DNA from: Acidilobus saccharovorans 345-15
Lineage (GTDB): Archaea; Thermoproteota; Thermoprotei_A; Sulfolobales; Acidilobaceae
Direction: 5' to 3'
Length of the DNA stretch: 64,000 nucleotides
Assembly: GCF_000144915.1 (NCBI RefSeq)
Contig: NC_014374.1
Span: 434,001 to 498,000, forward strand
Shown here one piece after another: positions 19,512 to 26,726 of this stretch. Position 1 is the stretch's first letter. Each line of letters opens with the position of its first letter. Made by a program: the position numbers and the translations under genes. The notes below the pieces were generated by a model. That model saw only the letters and a list, made by a program, of their open reading frames with translations, made no database searches and was not told where the DNA came from.

Positions 19512-19793
19512 ATGGGGACGCTCTTGAAGAAGGACAGGGAAGACTCTCCAGAGCCTCCGAGGGGAGTCATAGAGGTCGAGGGCCTTGCCATGAACGGCCT
19601 CCTGAAGAGCTTCAGCGTTGAGGACTGCGGCAAGCCAAAGGGGTACCAGAGGATAGTGGCAGAGACCATAGATGGCAGGGTAATTAAAACTGGGTGCCTC
19701 GAGCCTGACGCCGCCAGGAGGGAAGTCATGGTAATGAACTTATACCTCAGGCAGTGGAGTAAGTTTATTGTAAGGCAGGACTCAGGCCGGTGA
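19512..19793 (+). CDS. Uncharacterised small protein
   Basis: The 93-residue product starts at ATG 19512, about 36 nt after a TATA-like GTTATAATCC. It shows no signal peptide or membrane helix. The middle (about residues 20-70) looks like a small beta-rich domain with two cysteines (about 39 and 63); the C-terminus is helical. I recognise no family. It could form a unit with the next gene, 35 nt downstream. The codon usage (AGG, GAG, ATA) matches neighbours, which supports coding. Confidence 0.6.
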   Translation: MGTLLKKDREDSPEPPRGVIEVEGLAMNGLLKSFSVEDCGKPKGYQRIVAETIDGRVIKTGCLEPDAARREVMVMNLYLRQWSKFIVRQDSGR

Positions 19794-19828
19794 TGTAAGG
19801 TATTACCGCTGATCGGAAGTGACGAGAC

Positions 19829-20206
19829 TTGTCCCCCACTGAGGCCGAGGGGTTCTGTAAAGGGGTTTCTAGACCTGAGTCGCAGCTCGTTGAGAGGCTC
19901 CTTAGGTCCCTGTCGTCTGGGCCGAGGGCGTTCATCGTAGATAAGAAGCTCGACGACTACCAGTCACTCTTAAAGATAATAAACGTAAGCGGCGCAGGAA
20001 GACTCCTTCAGGTAAGCGACCTGGGCAACCTGGTGGTCATCTATATAGATAGGCAGAGGCTTGAGAAAGCGTGCTCCTATGAGGAGTGCGGCGCCAAGAG
20101 CGACCCTGTGGAGAGGAACCTGTGCGCAAAGGAGTGCGGCGCCCGGAGGATCAGCGAGGTATTTCATGCCATAGTTAGGGATCTTTGCGAGGTCCTTTCC
20201 TCCTGA
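19829..20206 (+). CDS. Uncharacterised cysteine-containing protein
   Basis: The 125-residue product starts at TTG 19829; a TATA-like GGTATTACC at 19798-19806 would make it nearly leaderless. The N-terminal part is helical. A central strand-helix-strand (about 33-72, with FIVDKKLDDYQSLLKII and NLVVIYIDRQRLE) is followed by a cysteine-rich segment with C82, C87, C98 and C102 that could bind a metal. Similar short proteins with YEECG...CAKEC spacing exist in crenarchaea, but I cannot name one. It is convergent with the RHH regulator, 4 nt apart. Confidence 0.6.
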   Translation: MSPTEAEGFCKGVSRPESQLVERLLRSLSSGPRAFIVDKKLDDYQSLLKIINVSGAGRLLQVSDLGNLVVIYIDRQRLEKACSYEECGAKSDPVERNLCAKECGARRISEVFHAIVRDLCEVLSS

Positions 20207-20210
20207 GCCC

Positions 20211-20525
20211 TTACTTAGGTTCCTTCTTAGAAAGCCTCTCCAGGCACCTGGATATCTGTTCATCCACAATAATAGCCGATGCCATAAAGCCCTTGTTCAG
20301 ATCAGCCAGCGATTCAGGAGCTGCGGCGTAGAAGTCCCTTATGAGCCTCGCAATGGCAGCCCTTACCAGCGAGCTCTTGCTGACGTGGCAGATCTCGGCT
20401 ATGGCGTTTATTGCTATAGACTCGGGCAGCGATATCTTAGCGCTTATAGTTATAATCTTTGAGACGTTTATGTCGTCAAGTGATATTATCTCAGCGCCCT
20501 GCGTTTCGGAGTACACGCTCTGCAT
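20211..20525 (-). CDS. Ribbon-helix-helix transcription regulator
   Basis: From ATG 20525 the product is 104 residues. The segment from about 27 to 65 (ITISAKISLPESIAINAI, then a SKSSLVRAAIARLI helix) has the beta-strand plus two-helix form of MetJ/Arc-type DNA-binding proteins, which act as dimers of dimers on palindromes. The C-terminal half is helical and may dimerise or sense a ligand. A GTG at 20540 is in frame but would put the start inside the operator-like palindrome at 20539-20555. The TATA element at 20557-20568 predicts initiation near 20538, so ATG 20525 fits. Negative autoregulation is the obvious inference. Confidence 0.72.
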   Translation of the reverse strand: MQSVYSETQGAEIISLDDINVSKIITISAKISLPESIAINAIAEICHVSKSSLVRAAIARLIRDFYAAAPESLADLNKGFMASAIIVDEQISRCLERLSKKEPK

Positions 20526-20538
20526 AGCGTAAAGCCCC

Positions 20539-20555
20539 ACAGGTTAATAACCTGT
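20539..20555. promoter_or_regulatory. 17-nt perfect palindrome, probable operator of the RHH gene
   Basis: ACAGGTTA-A-TAACCTGT is a perfect palindrome around one central base. It lies between the TATA element (20557-20568, minus strand GATAATAATTAG) and the ATG at 20525, covering the expected initiation site. A protein bound here would block transcription, as expected for an autorepressor. Confidence 0.65.
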
Positions 20556-20597
20556 ACTAATTATTATCCTATTCCTGTCGAAAGAGGGGAAATACCC

Positions 20598-21221
20598 TTA
20601 TTTTTTAACGCTAAACCGATTCCATAGTTCAACGCGAAGCTCCTCCATAAAGAACCTTCGGCTAGCCAAGACTTCATCCATGTGAAGCCCCTCGTTCCTA
20701 AGACAGCTGTCTACATTAAACGAGGACAATGACGACCTTACTATAAGCACCTCGTTGCCGGCCTCAGCGGCATCCCTGCACAGCCTTTCATGGTTTGCGC
20801 CCTCGCTCCACGCCATGAACTCCCAGAAGTCGCACTCATCATGAGGAATATCGCTCGAGGGCAGGTATGGAGGGTTAAGTATTATCAGATCCCATCCACC
20901 GCTGAGGCACCTGGCACCATCGCATTGTATAACTGCCGCGTCAGGGCCTAGCGTTGCCCTGGCGCACTCAACAGCGTAGGGAGAGATGTCAACAGCGACA
21001 AGCCTTCTAGGGCGGAAAAGGAGCAAAGACGCCAACGCCAGCACGCCAGAACCCGTGCCAAGGTCAAGCACGGCCTCGTAGGTCCTTCCCATCTCCTTGA
21101 GTTTTACCATAGCGTCTATCGCTAACAGAGAGTCGTCGCTAGGCTCGTAAACACACCTGGACAAGGCCACTCTAAGCCTTCCAGCCGCAGTAGTTATATC
21201 TGCCCACCTAAGCTCAGCCAC
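20598..21221 (-). CDS. HemK/Mtq2-like N5-glutamine methyltransferase
   Basis: Starting at GTG 21221, the product is 207 residues, the length of archaeal HemK-like enzymes; the longer open frame upstream runs over ksgA and is not used. Visible motifs are DLGTGSG (53-59, SAM binding), VAVDIS (about 75-80) and NPPY (116-119), which holds the target amide. The archaeal members methylate the GGQ glutamine of release factor aRF1. It overlaps ksgA by 28 nt and is the last gene of the DUF655-ksgA-hemK operon, an order common in archaea. Confidence 0.88.
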   Translation of the reverse strand: MAELRWADITTAAGRLRVALSRCVYEPSDDSLLAIDAMVKLKEMGRTYEAVLDLGTGSGVLALASLLLFRPRRLVAVDISPYAVECARATLGPDAAVIQCDGARCLSGGWDLIILNPPYLPSSDIPHDECDFWEFMAWSEGANHERLCRDAAEAGNEVLIVRSSLSSFNVDSCLRNEGLHMDEVLASRRFFMEELRVELWNRFSVKK

Positions 21222-21946
21222 TTGGCAACACCGATCAGCTGTTCTGGAGCTAGGTCCCTGACTCTGGTGCTTGAGGGAAGGCTCTTGAAGTCCTCTGGCA
21301 CGCTGCCCAGGCAACGGAGAGCGGCCTTCGTAACCAGCTTGTTCCTGTAAGAGAACAGGCACCTGGTGACCTTCTCTAAGGCCTCACCGGTGGGGTCCCA
21401 CCTTCTTATCCTTACCATCCGCACCACGGCGGCGTCAACTTTAGGCCTTGGCTTAAACCACGACGACGGCATTACCCCTATAATTTGCGTCCTGAAGTAG
21501 GCCTGGGAGATCACTGACAGCCTGCCGTATAGCTCACTTCCAGGGCGCGCCGTGACTCTCTTAGCGACCTCAAGCTGTAGTCCAAGAACCATGAGTTCCA
21601 GGTTGTTGTTTCTGGCAGCGTTGGTTATTATGGAGCTGCTGAGGTAAAATGGGGTGTTCGAGACCAGCACTGGTGACCTAGCTATGAGCGCGTACCTAGC
21701 TCCGTCACCGACTACCACAGAGACATTATAAGGGACCCTAGCCACGAGCCTAGCTGCAAGCTCCCTATCAAACTCCACCGCCAGGACTCTCCTGGCCACA
21801 TTAGCTATTGATACAGTCAGCTGGCCCTCGCCGGGGCCCACCTCTAATACATCAAGTCCTTCAAAGCCGCTGAGGCCTTCAAGGAAGAGGCTTACCCCAT
21901 CCTTGTTGACAAGGAACCTCTGGCCAAGGTCCCTCGGGTACCTCAT
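21194..21946 (-). CDS. rsmA: KsgA/Dim1 16S rRNA adenine dimethyltransferase
   Basis: The 250-residue product dimethylates two adjacent adenines near the 3' end of 16S rRNA during small-subunit assembly. Motifs are GQRFLVNKD (about 8-16), EVGPGEGQLT (36-45), VEFDREL (about 57-63), GDGARY (about 80-85), and NTPFYLSSSI in place of the common NLPY (about 95-104), then FKPRPKVDAAVV. The NTP-FY form is a minor variation. The start ATG 21946 overlaps the upstream DUF655 stop by 4 nt. Confidence 0.95.
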   Translation of the reverse strand: MRYPRDLGQRFLVNKDGVSLFLEGLSGFEGLDVLEVGPGEGQLTVSIANVARRVLAVEFDRELAARLVARVPYNVSVVVGDGARYALIARSPVLVSNTPFYLSSSIITNAARNNNLELMVLGLQLEVAKRVTARPGSELYGRLSVISQAYFRTQIIGVMPSSWFKPRPKVDAAVVRMVRIRRWDPTGEALEKVTRCLFSYRNKLVTKAALRCLGSVPEDFKSLPSSTRVRDLAPEQLIGVAKWLSLGGQI

Positions 21947-22827
21947 TTACGGCCCTCTTTGCGAGCTCCTTCAAGGACCGAGAGGTAATCCAGGAAGGGC
22001 ACCCCGCTGGCAGAGGGCATCACAAATAGGTTGTATTTCGAACGACCCTCGAGCTCCTCAAGAACCTTGTCGGTGAGCACTTCAACAGGGTCGTCCTTTA
22101 TTAGCTTGCGTATTTCATCAAAGGACTCAAAGGGCTTCTTGGTCCTGGCGTCCAGAATGGCCATCAGGGTCTTCTTGCCCACTCCCCTGAGGAGCTCTAT
22201 GGAGTGAAGCCTTATGTTTATGGGCTCAGCCTTATTGAAGAACTCTATGAAAACCCTCTCGTTGGCCTTTATTATGAACTTTACAGCCTCCCTCAGGTTC
22301 CTCTTGGCTATCTCCGTTAGGCTTTCATATGTGAGGGGAGTCCTTGGGGCAGCTATGGCCTTAGGGGGCAGCCCCATGTTGGTGAGCGTCCTGGAGAACT
22401 CAGCGGGGGAATTAACTATCTCAAGCTCATCGCCAGCCATAACTTTAAGGAGGTCAAGTAGCCTCTGCTCAACCTTAGCTGTTGGCAGGCAGACCCTCTT
22501 AGAGTCGCCGGTGCTAATGCAGGCCATAGGTATGCTCACCTTTCTTGTGTGCCTTCCAACAGGGTCTAGGGGCTCCTCCACAGTCTCAAGGACCTCCTTG
22601 GTCACTGCGACCTCCTCGAGGGGCTCCACAGGCTGAAGTGGAATGCCGTCAAGCAGGGTGAACCTGCTCTCGCCGATTGCCTGGGCCACCGGCTTCTCCC
22701 TGTGCCACCTGTGCGGGTCCAGGTAGTAGCCGGCCTCCATGTAGTCCAAGATTACAGCTTTCCGCTCTATTTGGGACACCTCTGCCTGTTGCTCTCCTCT
22801 CCTCGGGGGCCCCCTCGGCGCTGCCAT
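21943..22827 (-). CDS. DUF655-family HhH protein with an extra internal segment
   Basis: The 294-residue product matches DUF655 at both ends: VILDYMEAGY (about 25-34), KPVAQAIGESRFTLLDG (45-61), and, from about 163, YESLTEIAKRNLREAVKFII followed by FFNKAEPINIRLHSIELLRGVGKKTLMAIL (helix-hairpin-helix, probable RNA binding). Common archaeal DUF655 proteins are about 190-200 residues; here about 85 residues (about 76-160) lie between the two halves and contain a short strand-rich region with two cysteines. It is the first gene in the operon with ksgA and hemK, and a role in ribosome assembly is inferred from that setting. Confidence 0.82.
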   Translation of the reverse strand: MAAPRGPPRRGEQQAEVSQIERKAVILDYMEAGYYLDPHRWHREKPVAQAIGESRFTLLDGIPLQPVEPLEEVAVTKEVLETVEEPLDPVGRHTRKVSIPMACISTGDSKRVCLPTAKVEQRLLDLLKVMAGDELEIVNSPAEFSRTLTNMGLPPKAIAAPRTPLTYESLTEIAKRNLREAVKFIIKANERVFIEFFNKAEPINIRLHSIELLRGVGKKTLMAILDARTKKPFESFDEIRKLIKDDPVEVLTDKVLEELEGRSKYNLFVMPSASGVPFLDYLSVLEGARKEGRK

Positions 22828-22967
22828 TATGTTACCTACCTAACTATTATCTGGTTGCGAAGCCTTTATATTGCTATAAAACGTCTACTCAGAGCTAAGG
22901 TGCCTACGCCCTGACCTCTCGGTAACACACTTTAAGCCTCCCGAGGCACGTTTCCCAGGGAAGTTAC

Positions 22968-23330
22968 ATGAGCGAGGAGGGCGGCAAAGGAAGGAGGAGG
23001 ATGGATCTCCCAAAGAGACGCGAGGACCTGGAAAGGATATCTGAAGAAGTTGAGGCCAGGGAGCACTCGGAGATGGAAGAGGAGCATCACCACCATCATC
23101 ATGAGGAGGAAGTGGAGGACGTCGTCTCTGTCCTTGAGCTTCTGGTGGACTCGCTGAACGCGAACTACAAGAGCCTGGAGTCCACGGTTAACATTCACTC
23201 TGATGAGATAATAAGGATATACAAGATATTGGCCAAGATAGTGGAGGCGTGCGGGGAAACGGATCCCTCAGCCCGGGAGAAGAGCCTTAAGGAGGCAGTA
23301 GAGCTCCTTCAGCCTCCAGTTAAGGCCTAG
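22968..23330 (+). CDS. Small acidic coiled-coil protein with a natural six-histidine tract
   Basis: The 120-residue product starts at ATG 22968, 30-40 nt after a TATA-like CACTTTAAGCC. The first half is very charged: a K/R-rich start, then an acidic helix and HHHHHH at 40-45 flanked by EEE on both sides. The second half (about 50-118) forms one or two helices with heptad-like leucines and could be a coiled coil (VSVLELLVDSLNANYKSLESTV). The histidine tract may bind metal (Ni, Zn or Co). No family recognised. It is convergent with the GT2 gene, overlapping by 4 nt. Confidence 0.7.
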   Translation: MSEEGGKGRRRMDLPKRREDLERISEEVEAREHSEMEEEHHHHHHEEEVEDVVSVLELLVDSLNANYKSLESTVNIHSDEIIRIYKILAKIVEACGETDPSAREKSLKEAVELLQPPVKA

Positions 23331-24472
23331 ATTGACTTATCTATTACTACGAAGTCCCTGCTCCTCAGCTTTAGGATGCCATATATGAACCCAAAGCCTT
23401 CGAGCATCCAGAAGGCTGGTACTGCCAGGAGATACCTAAGCTTGCCGGCCCTCCTGACCCCATAGATGTATACGAACCAGTAGGCTGCGCTGGTGGGCGC
23501 CGCCAGCAGTAGCAGGAGAAGGGAGTGGGTCAGGGGCACAAGGACCCACAGGCCTACGATGCCCACGGTCCTCAGGAACGACTTAATGAAGGTCATCAGC
23601 TTCATAGAGTTTGGCACTCTCTTCCAGCTCTCAAGTATTCCCGCGTGCCACCTGCTCCTCTGCCTAATGAAGTCCTTCACCGAGTTGGGGCTGAGTATGC
23701 TCACCCTGGTCCTGCTCTGCCACGTGTGACCCCTAAGCCTCAGGACCTCGGCGGCGAACATGTAGTCCTCCACCCTGCTGGGCACGTTGAAGGCGTTACT
23801 CTTCAACAGGAAGGAGCCCTTTACTCCCAGCAGTTCGCCGTGGAGGCCCACGTAGGGCCTCTTTACGAGTCCTGTGAAGAGCCTGAAGAAGGAGATGTCG
23901 TCAAGGAACCTTGTGAAGTCCATTATAAATGTCAGGTAGGACCTCCCCCTGCGGGGCATGAGGATGGGGTTAAAGGCCACGAAGCCTCTCCTCTCGTAGT
24001 AAGGTATCTCGTAGAGGAAGCTGTCGTCAAGGACAAGGTTATCATCATCAAGAAAGACATACCACATGTCAGGCCTTACGTAGTTTTCCACAAAGTACCT
24101 CAGGGCCCTTCCCTTGCCGAACAGGTCCCTTCTGTAATCCTTAGGTACGACGACCACCTTGATCCAGTTCAGGCTCTTCAGGTAGCCCTCTAGAGGCGCG
24201 CCCTCATCAATCACTACATATATTGGAATGTTCAGGAACCTGTTGTGGTTCAGGGACATTATGAGCGAGTCCCTGACCTTCTCATCAGCTACGGAAGGTA
24301 TCACTAGGGCCACGTTATTGGCCTTTGTTGGACTCCTCTTCGCGGAGTACGCGGTGAGGGCTATGAGAAGCACTATGAGGTAAACGCTCAGCATGCCCCA
24401 GTCGACCGCAATTGCGTACTTGACGTAGGGCTCTGACTGAGGTATTTGAAGCGATGAAACTATTTCCTGCAC
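23327..24472 (-). CDS. Membrane-bound family 2 glycosyltransferase
   Basis: The 381-residue product has an N-terminal transmembrane helix (about 24-42), a GT2 catalytic domain and two or three C-terminal helices (about 293-365). The catalytic features are the FLDDDN metal site (about 143-148), HGELLGVKGSF, the VEDYMFA acidic pair and the RQRSRWHAG (QxxRW) motif before the C-terminal helices. This layout is like cellulose-synthase or egghead-type processive or beta-mannosyl transferases. It probably makes a cell-surface polysaccharide or glycolipid on the cytoplasmic face; the sugar is unknown. A TATA-like element near 24515-24525 lies in the gap to TFS. Confidence 0.85.
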   Translation of the reverse strand: MQEIVSSLQIPQSEPYVKYAIAVDWGMLSVYLIVLLIALTAYSAKRSPTKANNVALVIPSVADEKVRDSLIMSLNHNRFLNIPIYVVIDEGAPLEGYLKSLNWIKVVVVPKDYRRDLFGKGRALRYFVENYVRPDMWYVFLDDDNLVLDDSFLYEIPYYERRGFVAFNPILMPRRGRSYLTFIMDFTRFLDDISFFRLFTGLVKRPYVGLHGELLGVKGSFLLKSNAFNVPSRVEDYMFAAEVLRLRGHTWQSRTRVSILSPNSVKDFIRQRSRWHAGILESWKRVPNSMKLMTFIKSFLRTVGIVGLWVLVPLTHSLLLLLLAAPTSAAYWFVYIYGVRRAGKLRYLLAVPAFWMLEGFGFIYGILKLRSRDFVVIDKSI

Positions 24473-24558
24473 CGTGTCCGTGGCGAAGGCACCTGTAGAA
24501 GATGTTAAGGGGTGAAATATATTAACCTAAGCAGCTGCTCGGCAGGGTCACTTATGGC

Positions 24559-24924
24559 TTAGGCGTACTCACGCCACGTGTAGCCGCACTTGGTGCACCT
24601 GTAGAACCTGGTAGGCGGCTCATCCGCGGCCCTGGTCTGCATCATCCACGCCAGCACTTCGTCGTTGCCGCACCTAGGGCACCTGACGCTGCCCTTAAGC
24701 ACCTGAGCCGTGGGCGGCGGCGCGTTTGCATCGACTACTATTATTCTCTCCTTAGGCGTGTGGGCAACCCTCTCAGTGAAGCTGAGCGGGGTGGCAACGC
24801 GCGCCTTGCTGGGCACCTCTTCCTCATAGCCGCACTTGGGGCAAACGAACACTAACTTGCCGTTGATGGACTTCGGCCTCATTAGCGTGCCGCACCTTGG
24901 ACAGAACTTCATCTGCTGTGCCAT
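24559..24924 (-). CDS. tfs: Transcription elongation factor TFS
   Basis: The 121-residue protein has two zinc ribbons: C8, C11, C28, C31 and C82, C85, C110, C113. Its C-terminal ribbon carries the RAADEP loop with D101-E102, the acidic pair that reaches the polymerase active site and stimulates cleavage of backtracked RNA, as in TFIIS. The linker (about 40-78) is proline-rich. A TATA-like AATTTATACC lies about 30-35 nt upstream of ATG 24924, giving a very short leader. Confidence 0.95.
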   Translation of the reverse strand: MAQQMKFCPRCGTLMRPKSINGKLVFVCPKCGYEEEVPSKARVATPLSFTERVAHTPKERIIVVDANAPPPTAQVLKGSVRCPRCGNDEVLAWMMQTRAADEPPTRFYRCTKCGYTWREYA

Positions 24925-24995
24925 GCTTCCTGCCCCGTCAGCCTCTGGCAGAGGTATAAATTACAAGTTAAATAGGTTAACACAGCCCTTGGCGG

Positions 24996-26057
24996 TTACT
25001 GGCCGCTGAACCTGAAAGCTGCCAGCGAGGCCTTTCTAATGGCGTCCTCGAGCTCCTTGTCACTGATGCCCTTCCTCACCCTTCCAGACGCTATGTTCTC
25101 ATGGCCTCCCAGGTCCTCTATTACGCCCTGCTTGAAGAGCTCCTCGGCTATCCTCATGGCCTCCCCGTGGCCACTCCTTATTATTAGGAGCTCCGTGTCG
25201 TCGCTCTTTGAAACAAGGAGGGCCACGGTGCCCCTGGTGATCTTATAAAGGGCTGAAGCTAACGCCGAGGCCCCGCTCTTGTTCCACTTGCCCCTGGCAT
25301 CGACCAGCTTCAGGAAGCCCACGGCCTTAGCTGTCATGGCCAGCCCCGTGGCCACCTCCTTTATTTCCTTGTCGCTCCTCTCGGAGACCTCAAGGCCCTT
25401 TGACACTAGGTTCTCATAATCCCTGGCTGACGGCACTACTGAGACCTCAAAGGGCAACACGCTCGAGGCCCACTGTACGTACTTTCTCCAGAGCTCAGGG
25501 TCCTTGGACTGGTTTATTGCCTTAGATATGGAGGCCGCCAGCTTTACCATGCCTTCAGTTGCGCTTCTGTTGTTTCTGCTCAGCCAGCCGCCCCCCTCAA
25601 GCACGGCCGCGCTCGACACGAGGTCCTTAAGCCTTGGAGTCAGCTTGACGCCAATGGACTCCAGGAAGACCTTTACTAGCACCGAGGTGGGCGAGAGCCC
25701 TATGAATGTAACGGCCGAGTACTTGCCCTCTATGTACGTGCTCTTCTCTATGGTTATCTTGTGATGGTCAAAGTAGTAGATCTTAGGCCTGCAGCCGCTT
25801 GCCGTCAGCTGATCTAAGGACGCCTCTACCTCCTGAGTGAACGGTATGTCCAATATTATAACGTAGTCCCAGCAGCCTCCCTTAAAGGCCTCAGACATGG
25901 TCCTTGGGCTCGCGGGCCGGAGCTCTGTCGGACACTTATTACCCTTTATGGGAAAGGCCTTTGCAACCTCGTTGGCATAGACCATCTCAGCTGATGCGAT
26001 GATTCCGTCTGCGTCCCAGTCGCCAACTATCAGTATCTTAGGGCATTGTTCGCTCAT
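24996..26057 (-). CDS. DHH-family phosphoesterase (RecJ/NrnA-like)
   Basis: From ATG 26057 the product is 353 residues; the open frame extends upstream to 26099 but the first part (a glycine-rich 14 residues) looks like leader sequence. DHH motifs are GDWDADGI (D13, D15, D17 region), DIPF (motif II aspartate) and FDHHK, and the C-terminal DHHA1 domain has GGHENIASGRV. These make a two-metal site for hydrolysis of short nucleic acids or cyclic dinucleotides. Archaeal relatives include the GINS-associated nuclease and the RecJ-like proteins. Which one this is cannot be told; a second DHH protein of equal length lies at 42173. Confidence 0.85.
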   Translation of the reverse strand: MSEQCPKILIVGDWDADGIIASAEMVYANEVAKAFPIKGNKCPTELRPASPRTMSEAFKGGCWDYVIILDIPFTQEVEASLDQLTASGCRPKIYYFDHHKITIEKSTYIEGKYSAVTFIGLSPTSVLVKVFLESIGVKLTPRLKDLVSSAAVLEGGGWLSRNNRSATEGMVKLAASISKAINQSKDPELWRKYVQWASSVLPFEVSVVPSARDYENLVSKGLEVSERSDKEIKEVATGLAMTAKAVGFLKLVDARGKWNKSGASALASALYKITRGTVALLVSKSDDTELLIIRSGHGEAMRIAEELFKQGVIEDLGGHENIASGRVRKGISDKELEDAIRKASLAAFRFSGQ

Positions 26058-26150
26058 TGCGGCTCTAAAACCTCCTGCCCCGGCGGAGCCCCAGTTCACT
26101 TTACATGTCCAGCAATGAAAAGCGTTTTTAATTGTTATCGCTTTAAAGAG

Positions 26151-26726
26151 TTAAAGCTTAGGCCTTACAGCATCGCACGTTCCTTTGCAGAGCCCCTCAG
26201 GCAACAGGACTAGCTCCCCCTCAAGTCCTTTGAAGCTATAGTAGGTCTGAGCCGAGTAGCACATAGCAACAAGGGCCGCCACCGCGGCGTCCACCTCGTG
26301 CCTGTTAGACATGGATCCCGGAAGCGCCTCAAGGTCAAGGCTTCTTATAACGTCACGCACATCAGCGCAGCCGCTTGACTTAACCGCGCTGGCGGGGTGG
26401 GTCTCTATAACTTTAATACCAAGACTAGATAAGGTATGGGCTATTCTCATGCCCCTGATGGCAAGCAACCTCATAGATCGCATCGTTAAGGGGAGCAGCC
26501 TAAAGCCCTTTGACATGGCTGCCAGCTCAAAGTCCCTAAAGGGTCCTTTTCCAAGGCTAAGCGGCGAGTCCAGGGCCACAACTTCGGGGGACGCCGTCAC
26601 TACTAAGTTCAAAATCTCCTCATCGGTGTGAACGCTTTTAGTGGAGATGCTTCGGCCCCTCACAACGGCCAGCCCCGTTACCCCTTTCGGGCTGGCCGCC
26701 AAGTCTATGCCAACAAAGGACGGCAT
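26151..26726 (-). CDS. DUF429-family, predicted RNase H-like nuclease
   Basis: The 191-residue product starts with FVGIDLAASPKGVTGLAV (about 4-21), has VVALDSPLSL (about 49-58), PLTMRSMR and a late ETHPAS (about 109-114), and RHEVDAAVAAL (about 142-152). The aspartates at about D8, D53 and D145 and E109 would form an RNase H-like metal site. DUF429 proteins are predicted nucleases with no settled role. Start and AspRS stop overlap (TGATG), so the two are coupled. Confidence 0.85.
   Translation of the reverse strand: MPSFVGIDLAASPKGVTGLAVVRGRSISTKSVHTDEEILNLVVTASPEVVALDSPLSLGKGPFRDFELAAMSKGFRLLPLTMRSMRLLAIRGMRIAHTLSSLGIKVIETHPASAVKSSGCADVRDVIRSLDLEALPGSMSNRHEVDAAVAALVAMCYSAQTYYSFKGLEGELVLLPEGLCKGTCDAVRPKL

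Noticed and set aside
21222-21362. Longer N-terminus of the HemK-like gene
   Set aside because: The extra residues are read from the ksgA coding region in another frame and do not fit the family; the GTG at 21221 gives the usual length.
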